64,000 nt of DNA from Hyphomicrobium sp. (GCA_002928735.1 PERL01000015.1:1-64000); one strand, 5' to 3'; counted from the stretch's first letter, positions 17,784 to 28,033 are shown. Notes: generated from the letters alone by a model not told the origin. A program made the numbers and translations.

Positions 17784-19595
17784 TCAGCCTTCGATCTCTT
17801 GGCGCAGCATTTCCAGTTCAAGCCACTGCTCTTCGGCGGCGGTGAGTTTCGCTTCCGACTTGGCCAGTGCGGCAGTGGTTTCGGCGAAGGCCTTGGGGTC
17901 CTTCGTGTAGAGCGTGCCGTCGGCGAGTTTGGATTGCAGGGTGGCGATCTCGGTGGTGAGCGCGTCGATGCGGGCGGGGAGCGTTTCCAGCGCGTGTTTT
18001 TCCTTAAAGGAAAGTTTGCGCTTTTGTTTCGTCTCGGTGGCGGGCTGCACGTCTGAGGCTGCGGGCCTGTTGAACTCGGCGGCGGCGTTGCGCCGGTCGA
18101 GGTCGGCGCCCTTGCGTTGGGCCAGCATGTCGGAATAGCCGCCGGGGTATTCGCTCCATTGGCCGTCGCCTTCGGCCGCGATCACGCTGGTGACGACGCG
18201 GTCGAGGAAGTCGCGGTCATGGCTGACGAGGATGACGGTGCCAGGGTAATCGGCCAACATTTCTTGCAGGAGGTCGAGGGTTTCGAGGTCGAGGTCGTTG
18301 GTCGGCTCGTCGAGGACGAGGACGTTGGAGGGTTTGGCGAGCGCGCGGGCGAGCATGAGACGACCGCGTTCGCCGCCGGAGAGCACCTTCATGGGCGAGC
18401 GGACCTGTTCGGAGGTGAACAGGAAGTCTTTCATGTAGCTGACGACGTGGCGCACCTTGCCGTTGACGCTGACCTGGTCGCCGCGGCCGTTGGTGAGGGC
18501 TTCGCCCAGCGTCCACTCTGGCTTTAGTTCATCGCGCTTTTGGTCAAGGGTGACGAGTTCGATGGATTGGCCGAGGCGGATGGTGCCGCTGTCGGGTGCG
18601 AGTTCGCCAGTGAGCATGCGGAGCAGGGTCGTCTTGCCGGCTCCGTTGGGGCCGACGAGGCCGACACGGTCGCCACGCAGGATGGTGGTTGAGAAATCGC
18701 GGACGATGACGGTGTCGCCGTAGCTCTTGTTGATGCCGAGCGCTTCGACGATCAGGCGCGAGGAAGTGCCGCCGTCGGTGGCAGCGAGGCGGACGTTCCC
18801 TTGCACGTGGCGCTGTTCGCGGACTTCCTGGCGCATGGCTTTCAATTCGCGCACGCGGCGGACGTTGCGCTTGCGCCGCCCGGTGACGCCGCCGTGCATC
18901 CATTGATTTTCGCGCACGATCTTGCGGTCGAGTTTGTGGCGTTCGGCTTCTTCCTCGTCGAGGACTTTGTCGCGCCAGGCTTCGAAGTGGGCGAAGCCTT
19001 GCGGGAGTTCGCGCGTTACGCCGCGGTCGATCCAGAGTGTTTTTTTCGAGAGCGTTTCGAGGAAGCGGCGGTCGTGGCTGATGAGGACGATGGCGGCGCG
19101 CAGGCCTTGGATCGTTTTTTCCAGCCATTCGATGGCGGGGAGATCGAGGTGGTTGGTGGGCTCATCAAGAAGGAGAACGTCGGGGTTGGCGACAAGCGCG
19201 CGGGCGAGGGCGGCGCGGCGGGCTTCGCCGCCGGAGAGATGGGCGGGGTCTTCGTCGCCGGTCATGGCGAAGTCGTCGAGGAGCTTGCGGGCGCGGTAGG
19301 GATCGTCCGTGGGACCGAGGCCGCCTTCGACGTAGGCCAGGACCGTTTCCGCGTCGCCGAAGTCGGGCTCCTGGGGCAGGTATCGGACGGAGGCGTTGGG
19401 GTGCACGAAGCGTTCGCCGCTGTCGGGCTCGACGAGGCCGGCGGCGATTTTCATGAGTGTTGACTTGCCCGAGCCATTGCGGCCGACGAGGCACAGGCGG
19501 TCGCCCGGCTCGACGTTGAGGTCCGCGCCCTCGAGGAGGGGCGTGCCGCCGAAGGTCAGGTGAATGTCGCGGAGGGTGAGAAGCGCTGCTGCCAT
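17784..19595 (-). CDS. ABC-F family ATPase (Uup-like)
   Basis: This is a soluble tandem ATPase of the ABC-F family, which act on ribosomes or nucleic acid rather than in transport. It has 603 residues. The first nucleotide-binding domain has Walker A GRNGSGKS (residues 38-45), signature LSGGEARR and Walker [13 protein letters not shown]. The linker (about 230-285) is rich in Arg/Lys ([19 protein letters not shown]). The second domain has [16 protein letters not shown] and [14 protein letters not shown]-terminal charged helical segment (residues 525-603) resembles the DNA-binding coiled coil of Uup. Uup acts in replication and recombination tolerance in E. coli; ribosomal roles are also possible. 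No membrane segments are present. Confidence 0.9.
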   Translation of the reverse strand: MAAALLTLRDIHLTFGGTPLLEGADLNVEPGDRLCLVGRNGSGKSTLMKIAAGLVEPDSGERFVHPNASVRYLPQEPDFGDAETVLAYVEGGLGPTDDPYRARKLLDDFAMTGDEDPAHLSGGEARRAALARALVANPDVLLLDEPTNHLDLPAIEWLEKTIQGLRAAIVLISHDRRFLETLSKKTLWIDRGVTRELPQGFAHFEAWRDKVLDEEEAERHKLDRKIVRENQWMHGGVTGRRKRNVRRVRELKAMRQEVREQRHVQGNVRLAATDGGTSSRLIVEALGINKSYGDTVIVRDFSTTILRGDRVGLVGPNGAGKTTLLRMLTGELAPDSGTIRLGQSIELVTLDQKRDELKPEWTLGEALTNGRGDQVSVNGKVRHVVSYMKDFLFTSEQVRSPMKVLSGGERGRLMLARALAKPSNVLVLDEPTNDLDLETLDLLQEMLADYPGTVILVSHDRDFLDRVVTSVIAAEGDGQWSEYPGGYSDMLAQRKGADLDRRNAAAEFNRPAASDVQPATETKQKRKLSFKEKHALETLPARIDALTTEIATLQSKLADGTLYTKDPKAFAETTAALAKSEAKLTAAEEQWLELEMLRQEIEG

Positions 19596-19680
19596 GCGCT
19601 GCTGGCTACTCGATGCAGCGGCTGGCGTCTAGGTCGTTGGCGTCGCTATCGAGGCGTTGGGGAAGTAAATCGCGCGGTGT

Positions 19681-20430
19681 TCAAATACAGCGGCCGCCGT
19701 CGACTTCGATGGCGGTGCCGGTGATGAAGGCCGACGCCGGATCGGCGAAAAAGAGGGCGGCGTTGGCGATGTCGGAGGGCTTGGAAAAGCGGCCCAGCGG
19801 AATGCCGGCGGTGAATTTGGCGCGGTTCTCGGGCGTGTCGGGCATTCCCATGAATTGCTCGATCATGCCGGTTTCGCCAATGACGGGATTGATGGCGTTG
19901 ACGCGGATGTTCTTGGTGGCGAGTTCGGCGGCCATGGATTTAGTGAGTGTCAGGGCGGCGCCCTTGGAGCCGTTGTACCAGGTAAGGCCGGGGCGCGGGC
20001 GGACGCCGGCGGTGGACGCGGTGATGATGATAGAGCCGCCGCCGCGCTTTTCCAGCTCGGGGACGGCGGCGAGCGTTGTGAGAAAAATCGACTTCACGTT
20101 GACGGCGTAGATGCGGTCGAAGTCCTCTTCGGTGACGGTGAGGAGCGACTGGTTCTTGTGGGTGACGCCGGCGTTGTTGACCAGAATATCGAGGCCGCCG
20201 AAGGTTTGAACGCAGGCGGCGACCATCGCGTCGACATCGGCTTTCAGCGCGACATCGCAGGTGAAGGGGACGGCCGATTTGCCGATGCCGGCGGCGACGG
20301 CCGCTGCGCCCTTCGTGTCGCGGTCGGCGATCATGACGCTTGCGCCTTCGCGCGCGAAGGCTTCGGCGATGCCGCGGCCGAAGCCCGACGCGGCGCCAGT
20401 GACGATCGCGATCTTGCCGGCAAGCCTCAT
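19681..20430 (-). CDS. Short-chain dehydrogenase/reductase
   Basis: This classical SDR of 249 residues should be a soluble NAD(P)-dependent oxidoreductase. The cofactor motif TGAASGFG is at residues 11-18. NNAG follows near residue 90, and the catalytic Ser and YNGSK tetrad lie near 140-160. The C-terminus (GTAIEVDGGRCI) is typical of 3-oxoacyl reductase and glucose-dehydrogenase-like members. An acidic residue after the second strand (ADRD) suggests NAD rather than NADP. The start overlaps the pheA stop by four bases, so it is coupled to pheA, but a link to phenylalanine synthesis is not evident. The substrate is unknown. Confidence 0.85.
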   Translation of the reverse strand: MRLAGKIAIVTGAASGFGRGIAEAFAREGASVMIADRDTKGAAAVAAGIGKSAVPFTCDVALKADVDAMVAACVQTFGGLDILVNNAGVTHKNQSLLTVTEEDFDRIYAVNVKSIFLTTLAAVPELEKRGGGSIIITASTAGVRPRPGLTWYNGSKGAALTLTKSMAAELATKNIRVNAINPVIGETGMIEQFMGMPDTPENRAKFTAGIPLGRFSKPSDIANAALFFADPASAFITGTAIEVDGGRCI

Positions 20431-21326
20431 CGGATCTTCGTCGGGTCGGGCTGGGCGCGGGCTGCGGCCTCGGCGCGGTAGGGGCTCGCGAGGTAGGTGC
20501 CGAGCAGCTTCAATTCGGTGGAGAAGAAGGAGAGTTCTTCCAGCGCCAGTTGCACTTTGCGGTCCACGGGGTGGCCTTCGATGTCGGCGAAGAACATCGT
20601 GGCGTTGAAGGTGCCTTCGGTCTGATAGCTCTCAAGCTTCGTCATGTTGACGCCGTTCGTGGCGAAGCCGCCGAGCGCCTTGTAAAGCGCGGCCGGAACG
20701 TTGCGAACGCGGAAGAAGAACGTCGTCATGACGGGGCCGTCTTCGGGTTCGGCGTCGTCGGGTTCGCAGGCGAGGATGACGAAGCGGGTGGTGTTGTGGG
20801 CTTCGTCTTCGACGTCGGACATGAGGATGTTGAGGCCGTAGATGCCGGCGGCGAGGCGGGAGGCCAGTGCGCCGACGCTCAGGTCATTGGATTCGGAAAC
20901 CATGCGGGCGGAGCCGGCGGTGTCGGCTTCGGGGACGGCTTTGATGCCGAGTTTACGCAGCGTGTTGCGGCACTGGCCAAGCGCTTGAGTATGGCTCATG
21001 ACGCGCTTGACCGAGTCGAGTGTTGCGCCGGGCTTGGCCATCAATTGGTGATGGACGCGCAGGAAGTGTTCGCCGGTGATGTAGAGGCCGGCGTTGGGCA
21101 ATAGATGGTGGATGTCGGCGACGCGGCCGGCGACGGAGTTTTCGATCGGGATCATGGCGCAGCCGACATCGCCGGATTTGACGGCGGCGAGTGCGTCTTC
21201 GAACGTCGGATAGGGGACGGGCTCGAAGTCGGGGAAAGCCTCGGTACAAGCGAGGTGGGAGTTGGCGCCGGGTTCACCCTGGTAGGCGATGCGCTTCAGC
21301 GCGGGGGCGTGTTTCGATGTCGGCAT
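20427..21326 (-). CDS. pheA: Prephenate dehydratase
   Basis: This is monofunctional prephenate dehydratase, converting prephenate to phenylpyruvate in phenylalanine synthesis. From the ATG at 21326 it has 299 residues. The PDT domain begins RIAYQGEPGANSHLAC and holds the catalytic Thr in NTTRFVILA; FPDFEPVPYPTFEDAL and MIPIENSVAGRV are family hallmarks. A C-terminal ACT domain (TTFFFRVRNVPAALYKAL, LESYQ) should bind phenylalanine for feedback control. No chorismate mutase domain is fused. The gene lies 31 bases after kdsB, an arrangement common in Hyphomicrobiales. Confidence 0.95.
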   Translation of the reverse strand: MPTSKHAPALKRIAYQGEPGANSHLACTEAFPDFEPVPYPTFEDALAAVKSGDVGCAMIPIENSVAGRVADIHHLLPNAGLYITGEHFLRVHHQLMAKPGATLDSVKRVMSHTQALGQCRNTLRKLGIKAVPEADTAGSARMVSESNDLSVGALASRLAAGIYGLNILMSDVEDEAHNTTRFVILACEPDDAEPEDGPVMTTFFFRVRNVPAALYKALGGFATNGVNMTKLESYQTEGTFNATMFFADIEGHPVDRKVQLALEELSFFSTELKLLGTYLASPYRAEAAARAQPDPTKIR

Positions 21327-21357
21327 CGCGGTCGGGCTCGGGTTCTGGTTTTTGAGT

Positions 21358-22098
21358 TCAGGAGTGTGGCTGGATGAGCTGCCGGGCCCGGTCGAGGTCG
21401 GCGGGAGTATCGACACCGAGGGGAACAGTGTCAACGATCGACACGTCGATGCGCATGCCGTCTTCCAGCGCGCGCAACTGTTCGAGTTTTTCGCGCAGCT
21501 CAAGCGGGGAAGGCTTCAATGCGACGAAGCGTTCGAGTGCGGCGCGGCGGTAGGCGTAGATGCCGATGTGGTGGTAGAGCGGGCCGTCGCCGTGGGGGGC
21601 AGTGGCGCGGGTGAAATAGAGGGCGCGCAGGCGGCCGGGGGTGGACAGAGCGGAGCCGACGACCTTTACGACGTTGGGGTTGTGGCGCTCTTCCTCGTTG
21701 GTGATTTCGGCGGCGAGCGTCGCGATGTCGGGACCGCGGTCGCGCAGGGGGGCGATGCAGGCGCGGACGAGGGCAGGGTCGAGGGTCGGCAAGTCACCCT
21801 GCAGGTTGACGACGATTTCGGCTTCGCCCTCGGGGTCGATACGGTTCAAGGCTTCGTAGATGCGGTCGGAGCCGGATGCGTGATCTGGCCGTGTCATGAC
21901 GGCTTCGCCTCCGGCTGATCGGATAGCCGTGAGAATCGGTTCGCTGTCGGTGGCAACAACAACCCGGCCGCTTTCGGCGGCCATGGCGCGGCGCCAGACG
22001 TGGACGATCATGGCTTGCCCATGGATATCGGCCAGGGGCTTGTCGGGCAGGCGGGTCGCCTTGAGGCGGGCGGGTATCAGGATGATGCTTCGGGTCAT
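21358..22098 (-). CDS. kdsB: 3-deoxy-manno-octulosonate cytidylyltransferase
   Basis: KdsB activates Kdo to CMP-Kdo for lipopolysaccharide core synthesis in the cytoplasm. The 246-residue length is normal with the ATG at 22098. Motifs seen: [21 protein letters not shown] at the N-terminus (nucleotide-binding RLPxKPL), [26 protein letters not shown] and VNLQGDLP, then the [12 protein letters not shown] segment. It heads the kdsB-pheA-SDR run and diverges from the cytochrome c gene across about 220 bases. Confidence 0.96.
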   Translation of the reverse strand: MTRSIILIPARLKATRLPDKPLADIHGQAMIVHVWRRAMAAESGRVVVATDSEPILTAIRSAGGEAVMTRPDHASGSDRIYEALNRIDPEGEAEIVVNLQGDLPTLDPALVRACIAPLRDRGPDIATLAAEITNEEERHNPNVVKVVGSALSTPGRLRALYFTRATAPHGDGPLYHHIGIYAYRRAALERFVALKPSPLELREKLEQLRALEDGMRIDVSIVDTVPLGVDTPADLDRARQLIQPHS

Positions 22099-22318
22099 CG
22101 GGTGGCATCCGTAGGGACGGGCGGCGGCGGACAAGCTGTCGTACGGGGTCCGGGACAATACGTCTCGCGGTGGGGGTCTAGAACACGGCGGCTGCCACGT
22201 TGCAAGCGGGCCGCGGCTCCCTATACATGCAGCAGACGAATTTTGGCGAAGCGAAACATGCAACGCCGGGCATGCGGCCGCAAAAGCGGGGCGCAGCCTT
22301 CAGCCTTGAGGGTGAGAC

Positions 22319-23011
22319 ATGGATTCCTTTGAAATGAGCAAGATGGCGGGTGCCGTTCTGGCCGCGTTGCTCTTGATCGTTGCCACGAACGTGATTGTCA
22401 CCGCGAAGACCGCCAGCAGCCCAAATCAGCCGGTTGCCGGGTACAAGTTGCCGACCGATACGGCAACCGCCGAGGCCCCGGCGGGTGAGGCAAAGCCAGC
22501 GGAGACGGCTGAAGCGCCTGCCGCGGCTGCCAAGGATGGTGCTGCCGCACCGGCCAATGATGGTGCTGCCGCACCGGCCAAGGATGTTGCTGCCGCACCC
22601 GCTAAGGATGCTGCTGCCCCGGCTCCGGCCGCCGGTGGTTTCGACGCCAAGGCTGTTGTTGCGATGTTGGCCTCGGCGAAAGCCGAAGACGGGGCTGCAA
22701 AGTTCAAGGCGTGCGCGGCGTGCCATCAGGTGAAGAAAGATGCACCGAGCGCGGTTGCGCCCAATTTGTGGGGGATCGTCAACCGGCCGAAGGCGGCGCA
22801 GGCGGATTTCGCGGCCAAGTACTCGGAGGCGATGAAGGCCAAGGGCGGCGAGTGGACCTACGAGAACCTCGCGCTCTTCCTGCATAAGCCGAAGGATTAC
22901 GTGCCCGGCACCAAGATGGTCTATAATGGCATCAAGGACCCGGCTGAAATTGCAAGCGTCGTCGCCTACCTGCGGACGTTGGCTGATGCACCGGCGCCGC
23001 TGCCGAACTGA
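22319..23011 (+). CDS. Membrane-anchored cytochrome c (CycM-like)
   Basis: This 230-residue class I cytochrome c is held in the membrane by one uncleaved N-terminal helix (residues 9-29). A long Ala/Pro/Lys linker holds four approximate 8-residue repeats of the type KDGAAAPA (about residues 72-103). The heme domain has CAACH at 132-136 and a likely axial Met in GTKMVYNGIKD. CycM-type proteins carry electrons from the bc1 complex to the aa3 oxidase, and their location beside kdsB-pheA is typical of this order. The repetitive linker probably sets the reach of the heme domain. An intrinsic terminator follows the stop. Confidence 0.9.
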   Translation: MDSFEMSKMAGAVLAALLLIVATNVIVTAKTASSPNQPVAGYKLPTDTATAEAPAGEAKPAETAEAPAAAAKDGAAAPANDGAAAPAKDVAAAPAKDAAAPAPAAGGFDAKAVVAMLASAKAEDGAAKFKACAACHQVKKDAPSAVAPNLWGIVNRPKAAQADFAAKYSEAMKAKGGEWTYENLALFLHKPKDYVPGTKMVYNGIKDPAEIASVVAYLRTLADAPAPLPN

Positions 23012-23036
23012 CGCTCGTAGAAATACTGAATTCGAT

Positions 23037-23066
23037 AGCCCCGCCAATGATTTGGCGGGGCTTTTC
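23037..23066 (+). terminator. Intrinsic terminator after cytochrome c
   Basis: A perfect 10-base-pair stem (AGCCCCGCCA and TGGCGGGGCT) with a 6-base loop is followed by TTTC, 26 bases after the cytochrome c stop codon. Confidence 0.88.
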
Positions 23067-23200
23067 GTTGGCCGGGGACATTAAGAAAGTTTAAGCGCCA
23101 CGGCAGCCTTTCCAAGGCTACACGCGTGATATGCAATGGAGTGATCGTCCGTATTACGGCGAGATTCCCGGATGCACTCTCTGATGAGGACTTTGCGCTG

Positions 23201-25057
23201 ATGAACCGCCTAACGCTTGCCGCCGGTCTCGTAGCTGGACTTGTTCTTGCCGCCATCGTGCCGGCAATCGCTGGCGGGGCCGCGCCGCAGAAGCGGCATG
23301 CGGTGTCGCTTCTGGGCGAGCCGAAGCTGCCGGCGGATTTCAAGCACTTTGAATGGGTGAACCCCGATGCGCCGAAGGGTGGGGTCCTGAAGCTGTCGGC
23401 GGTCGGCGGGTTCGACAGTCTCAATCCCTTTACGGTGAAGGGCCAAGCGGCAGCCGGCATCGGCAATGTGTTCGATACGCTGCTGTTTAGTTCGCCCGAC
23501 GAGCCGTCAGCCGAATATGGGCTGATCGCGGAGTGGATTTCGTATCCGGATGACTATTCGTCGGTGACGTTCGGGCTAAGGCCTGAGGCGAAATTTCATG
23601 ACGGCAAGCCGGTCACGCCCGACGATGTCGTCTTCAGTCTGACGGAGTTGAAGAAAAGCGATCCGCGCGTCGGGTTCTACTATCAGAACGTCGTGAAGGC
23701 GGAGAAGACCGGCGAGCGTGAAGTCACCTTCACGTTCGACAAACCGGGCAACCGCGAATTGCCGCTGATCGTGGGGCAGCTCAACATCGTGCCAAAGCAC
23801 TTCTATGAGGGCACGAATGAGAAGGGCGAAAAACGCGATCTGTCGAAGTCGAGCCTGGAGCCGCCGATGGGTTCGGGGCCTTATAAGGTCAAATCCGTCG
23901 ATCCGGGCCGCCGCATCGTGTTCGAGCGCGTGAAGGATTATTGGGCGAAGGACCTACCGGTCGCAAAGGGTCAGTATAACTTCGACGAGATTTCCTACAT
24001 CTACTTCAAGGATCGCACGCCAGCCTTTGAAGCGTTCAAGTCGGGCGATGTCGATTATTGGACCGAGACGTCGGCCGGCGCATGGGCGACGCAGTACAAC
24101 TTCGATGCGGTTGGCAAGGGTCTGGTGAAGAAGGAGGCGTTGCCGCACAAGCGCGTGGCATCCATGCAGGCGTTTGCATTCAATGCACGCCGCAAGCCCT
24201 ATGATGATATGCGCGTGCGCCGTGCAGTAGCGATGGCCTTCAATTTCGAGGCGTTGAACAAGTCAATTTTCTACGGCCAGTATGTGCGGTCGCAGAGTTT
24301 CTTTGGAAACTCGGAGCTGCAAGCGACCGGGTTGCCAGAAGGGCGTGAGTTGGAGCTGCTCAACGCCGTGAAAGCCGATATTCCGGCGGATGTCTTCACG
24401 ACGCCGTGGAAGAGCCCGGCGAACGAGAAGGATACCGATTTCCGTACCAACATGCTGGCGGCGACAAAGCTGCTGGACGAAGCGGGTTGGAAAGTTTCGG
24501 GGGGACAGCGCAAGAACGCGGCGGGCGAGGTTTTGAAGGCTGAAATCCTGCTCGTGCAACCCGATTTCGAGCGCATCGTTTTGCCGTTTATCGAGAATTT
24601 AAAGAAGCTCGGGATCGCGGCGAGTGTGCGGATCGTCGACAGTTCGCAGTATGAGCAGCGGGAGAAGACACGCGATTTCGATATCATCGTCGATAGCTTC
24701 GGCCAGTCGCATTCGCCGGGCAATGAGCAGCGCGATTATTGGGGTTCGGCGTCGGCGGATCGCGAGGGCAGCCGGAACACCATTGGTGTGAAGAGCGCGG
24801 CGATCGACAAGCTGGTGGACAACATCGTTTTTGCGAAGGATAGGGCCGATCTCGTCGCGGCGACCAAGGCGCTGGATCGGGTTCTGCTGTGGAGCTTCTA
24901 CGTGGTGCCGCAGTGGTATTACCCGTTCGACCGCATCGCGACATGGGATGTCTACGGCCGGGCGGCGACTCTGCCGTCGCAGAGCCCGGTCTACGTGAAT
25001 GCGTGGTGGATCGATCCCGCCAAGGCGGAGGCGGTGAAGGCCGCGCGCGGCAAGTGA
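23201..25057 (+). CDS. Peptide ABC transporter binding protein, YejA-like (copy 1)
   Basis: This is a periplasmic solute-binding protein (family 5) of a Yej-type oligopeptide importer, 618 residues from the ATG at 23201. That start gives a clear signal peptide (MNRLTLAAGLVAGLVLAAIV, cleavage near IAGGA). Family marks include WVNPDAPKGG near the mature N-terminus, FGLRPEAKFHDGKPVTPDDV and PMGSGPYKVKSVDPGRRI. YejA proteins bind peptides and, in E. coli, the microcin C class. The stop codon overlaps the second binding-protein start. Having two adjacent YejA paralogues is seen in related rhizobial operons. Confidence 0.9.
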   Translation: MNRLTLAAGLVAGLVLAAIVPAIAGGAAPQKRHAVSLLGEPKLPADFKHFEWVNPDAPKGGVLKLSAVGGFDSLNPFTVKGQAAAGIGNVFDTLLFSSPDEPSAEYGLIAEWISYPDDYSSVTFGLRPEAKFHDGKPVTPDDVVFSLTELKKSDPRVGFYYQNVVKAEKTGEREVTFTFDKPGNRELPLIVGQLNIVPKHFYEGTNEKGEKRDLSKSSLEPPMGSGPYKVKSVDPGRRIVFERVKDYWAKDLPVAKGQYNFDEISYIYFKDRTPAFEAFKSGDVDYWTETSAGAWATQYNFDAVGKGLVKKEALPHKRVASMQAFAFNARRKPYDDMRVRRAVAMAFNFEALNKSIFYGQYVRSQSFFGNSELQATGLPEGRELELLNAVKADIPADVFTTPWKSPANEKDTDFRTNMLAATKLLDEAGWKVSGGQRKNAAGEVLKAEILLVQPDFERIVLPFIENLKKLGIAASVRIVDSSQYEQREKTRDFDIIVDSFGQSHSPGNEQRDYWGSASADREGSRNTIGVKSAAIDKLVDNIVFAKDRADLVAATKALDRVLLWSFYVVPQWYYPFDRIATWDVYGRAATLPSQSPVYVNAWWIDPAKAEAVKAARGK

Positions 25058-26889
25058 GGGGCGCATTCTTGATCCGCACCGGGCTGGTTGCGGCGGCGAT
25101 GCTTCTTGCGGCTGTGCCGCCGGCGATGGCCGAAGAAAAGCATGGATTGTCTATTTTCGGCGACCTCAAGTATGGGCCGGATTTCAAGCATTTCGAGTAT
25201 GTGAATCCGGATGCGCCGAAAGGCGGGAAGGTTTCGCAAGTCGGACCCGGCGGCACGTTGACGTTCGACAGCTTTAACAACTTCATCCTGAAGGGCGACC
25301 GGGCGCAGGGGCTCGATCTCCTCTACGACACGCTCATGACTCGGGCGTTTGATGAGCCGGATGCGGTTTACGGGCTCGTTGCGAAGTCGGCGGATGTGGC
25401 GGCTGACGGGATGTCGGTGACGTTCAAGCTGCGGCCGGAGGCTAAGTTTTCGGACGGCTCGCCGGTGACGGCCGAGGATGCGGTGTTTTCATTCGAGGCG
25501 CTGAAAACCAAGGGGCATCCGAGCTACCGCATTGTGCTGCGCGATGTGGAAAAAGCGGAGGCGATTGACGCGCACACCGTGAAATATTCGTTCAAGGGCG
25601 AGCTTGTGAAGCCGCTGCCGCTCGAGGTGGCTCAATTGCCGGTGTTGCCGAAGGCCTATTACGACAAGCGGCCGTTCGAGGAGACATCGCTGGAAAGGCC
25701 GATTGGCTCGGGACCTTACAAGATTGGTCAATTCAGCCAAGGGCGCTACGTGTCATATGAGCGGCGCGACGACTATTGGGCGAAGGATCTGCCCGTGAAC
25801 CGGGGCAAATTTAACCTCGACGAGGTGCGGTATGACTATTTCCGCGACCGGACGCTCGAGCTCGAAGCGCTGTTCGCCAAGACTATCGATTTTCGCGAGG
25901 AGTTCACGTCCAAGGATTGGGCGACGGCCTATGACAAGCCGATGGTGAAGGACGGGCGGGTGCAAAAAATGTCGTTGCCGGATCAGACGCCGTCCGGGGC
26001 GCAGGGGTTCTTCCTCAATACGCGGCGGCCGCTGTTTCAAGATATTCGCGTGCGGCAAGCGCTCGATCTGGCGTTTGATTTCGAATGGTCGAACCGGAAT
26101 TTGTTTTTTGGGCTCTACCAGCGCACGGCGAGCTTTTTTGAAAACTCGGACATGAAGGCTGTGGGGACGCCCTCACCGGAAGAACTGGCGCTGCTCGAAC
26201 CGTTCAAGGATCAGCTGCCGGCGGCGGTTTTTGGCGAGGTTTATGTGCCTCCTGTTACGGATGGCTCGGGGCTGCCGCGCGAGAATTTACGCAAGGCGCA
26301 GGGTCTCTTGAAAGAGGCGGGCTGGGTCGTTGATGGGAAAGACCGGACGCTGAAGAACGCAAAGGGCGAACCGTTTGTGTTCGAGATCCTGCTGGATGCG
26401 GCGGCGTTCGAGCGGATCGCGGGGCCGTATGTGAAGAACCTCAAGGCGATCGGGATAACGGCCAATATGCGCCGTGTTGACCCGGCGCAGTTCGAATTGC
26501 GGATGAAGACCTTCGATTTCGACATGACGATCGAAAGGTATAGTCTGCGGCTCACGCCCGGGATCGAATTGAAGAACTTCTGGGGGTCGGAGGCTGCCAA
26601 GACGGACGGCAGTTTCAATCTGGCTGGCATTTCAAGTCCAGCCATTGATGCCTTGGCGGACCGGATCGTGAAGGCTCAGACGCGGGCGGACCTCGTCGTG
26701 GCGGCGCGGGCGCTCGATCGTGTGTTGCGGTCTGGGCACTATTGGGTGCCGCATTGGTATAAAGCGGCCCATCATCTGGCATTCTGGAATACGTTTTCGT
26801 GGCCGGACGTGAAGCCCAAGTACGATCGCGGGGCGCTTGCGACGTGGTGGTACGATCCGGCAAAAGCTGCGAAGTTGACGGCACAGTGA
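25054..26889 (+). CDS. Peptide ABC transporter binding protein, YejA-like (copy 2)
   Basis: This is a second family-5 binding protein, about 611 residues, in the same layout as copy 1 (YVNPDAPKGGKV; FKLRPEAKFSDGSPVTAEDA; PIGSGPYKIGQFSQGRYV). I place the start at GTG 25054, which overlaps the previous stop as GTGA and gives a signal peptide (LIRTGLVAAAMLLAAVPPAMA). An in-frame TTG at 25069 is the alternative. No ATG exists at a suitable position, so a non-ATG start is required. The two copies are clearly homologous but diverged throughout, so they may differ in ligand and share one permease. Confidence 0.87.
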   Translation: MRGAFLIRTGLVAAAMLLAAVPPAMAEEKHGLSIFGDLKYGPDFKHFEYVNPDAPKGGKVSQVGPGGTLTFDSFNNFILKGDRAQGLDLLYDTLMTRAFDEPDAVYGLVAKSADVAADGMSVTFKLRPEAKFSDGSPVTAEDAVFSFEALKTKGHPSYRIVLRDVEKAEAIDAHTVKYSFKGELVKPLPLEVAQLPVLPKAYYDKRPFEETSLERPIGSGPYKIGQFSQGRYVSYERRDDYWAKDLPVNRGKFNLDEVRYDYFRDRTLELEALFAKTIDFREEFTSKDWATAYDKPMVKDGRVQKMSLPDQTPSGAQGFFLNTRRPLFQDIRVRQALDLAFDFEWSNRNLFFGLYQRTASFFENSDMKAVGTPSPEELALLEPFKDQLPAAVFGEVYVPPVTDGSGLPRENLRKAQGLLKEAGWVVDGKDRTLKNAKGEPFVFEILLDAAAFERIAGPYVKNLKAIGITANMRRVDPAQFELRMKTFDFDMTIERYSLRLTPGIELKNFWGSEAAKTDGSFNLAGISSPAIDALADRIVKAQTRADLVVAARALDRVLRSGHYWVPHWYKAAHHLAFWNTFSWPDVKPKYDRGALATWWYDPAKAAKLTAQ

Positions 26890-26908
26890 CAGGGACGCGC
26901 GAAACGCT

Positions 26909-28030
26909 ATGGGTGCCTATCTTCTGAAGCGAACGCTTTTGATCTTTCCAACGCTCATCGGCATCATGCTGATCAGTTTCGTCATCATTCAGTTTGCGCC
27001 GGGTGGACCGGTGGAACGCGTGATTGCGCAACTGTCGGGTACGGGTGTCGGCGCGACGGAGCGGTTCGGCGGCGGTGGCGGCGGGGAGCTATCGGGCGGC
27101 GGGGCGTCGTCGCAGATGGGGCAAGGCGGGGCGGATGCGGCCAACTCGAAATATCGCGGCGCGCAGGGGCTCGATCCGGAATTCATCAAGAGCCTGGAGA
27201 AGCAGTTCGGCTTCGACAAGCCGGCGCATGAGCGCTTTCTTTTGATGATGAAGAACTACTTCACGTTCAATTTCGGCGAGAGCTACTTCCGCGATATCGC
27301 GGTGATCGATCTCATCAAAGAGAAGCTGCCGGTTTCGATCTCGCTTGGGCTATGGATGACGCTGGTGACGTATCTGGTGTCCATCCCGCTCGGCATCCGC
27401 AAGGCAGTGCGGGACGGGGAGCGGTTCGATACGTGGACGAGTACGGTGCTGGTGATCGGTTATGCGGTGCCGGGGTTTCTGGTGGCGGTGCTATTGCTCG
27501 TGGTGTTTGCCGGCTCGTCGTTCTTTCAGTGGTTTCCTTCGCGGGGGCTCGTGTCGGATAACTTCGACGAGCTTTCCATGTTTGGAAAGATCGTCGACTA
27601 CTTCTGGCATCTGGCGTTGCCGCTGACGGCGCTGGCGCTCGGCACTTTCACCACAATGACGTTCCTGACCAAGAACTCGTTCCTGGATGAGATCCGCAAG
27701 CAGTATGTGGTGACGGCGCGGGCGAAGGGGCTGACGGAGCGTGAGGTGCTCTACGGGCACGTGTTCCGGAATGCGATGCTGCTCATTATCGCTGGGTTTC
27801 CGTCGGCGTTCATCGGGGCGTTCTTCTCCGGCTCGTTGCTGATCGAGACGATCTTTTCGCTCGATGGACTGGGGCTGCTCGGTTTCGAATCGGTGATCAA
27901 CCGCGACTACGCGGTGGTGTTCGCGACGCTCTATATCTTCTCGCTGGTGGGGCTTGTTGCCAACCTCTTGTCGGACTTCATCTATACGCTGGTCGATCCG
28001 CGGATCGACTTCGAAAGGCGGGAGGTCTGA
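26909..28030 (+). CDS. yejB: Peptide ABC transporter permease YejB
   Basis: This is an inner-membrane permease of the DppB/OppB family, 373 residues. The N-terminal helix (LLIFPTLIGIMLISFVII) and the FAPGGPVER motif are typical of YejB. A Gly-rich loop (residues about 45-75) sits in the periplasm. The binding-protein-dependent transport domain covers about 140-360, with the EAA-type cytoplasmic loop in YVVTARAKGLTEREVLYGHVFRNAM. It begins 20 bases after the second binding protein and pairs with yejE. Confidence 0.93.
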   Translation: MGAYLLKRTLLIFPTLIGIMLISFVIIQFAPGGPVERVIAQLSGTGVGATERFGGGGGGELSGGGASSQMGQGGADAANSKYRGAQGLDPEFIKSLEKQFGFDKPAHERFLLMMKNYFTFNFGESYFRDIAVIDLIKEKLPVSISLGLWMTLVTYLVSIPLGIRKAVRDGERFDTWTSTVLVIGYAVPGFLVAVLLLVVFAGSSFFQWFPSRGLVSDNFDELSMFGKIVDYFWHLALPLTALALGTFTTMTFLTKNSFLDEIRKQYVVTARAKGLTEREVLYGHVFRNAMLLIIAGFPSAFIGAFFSGSLLIETIFSLDGLGLLGFESVINRDYAVVFATLYIFSLVGLVANLLSDFIYTLVDPRIDFERREV

Positions 28031-28033
28031 CGC

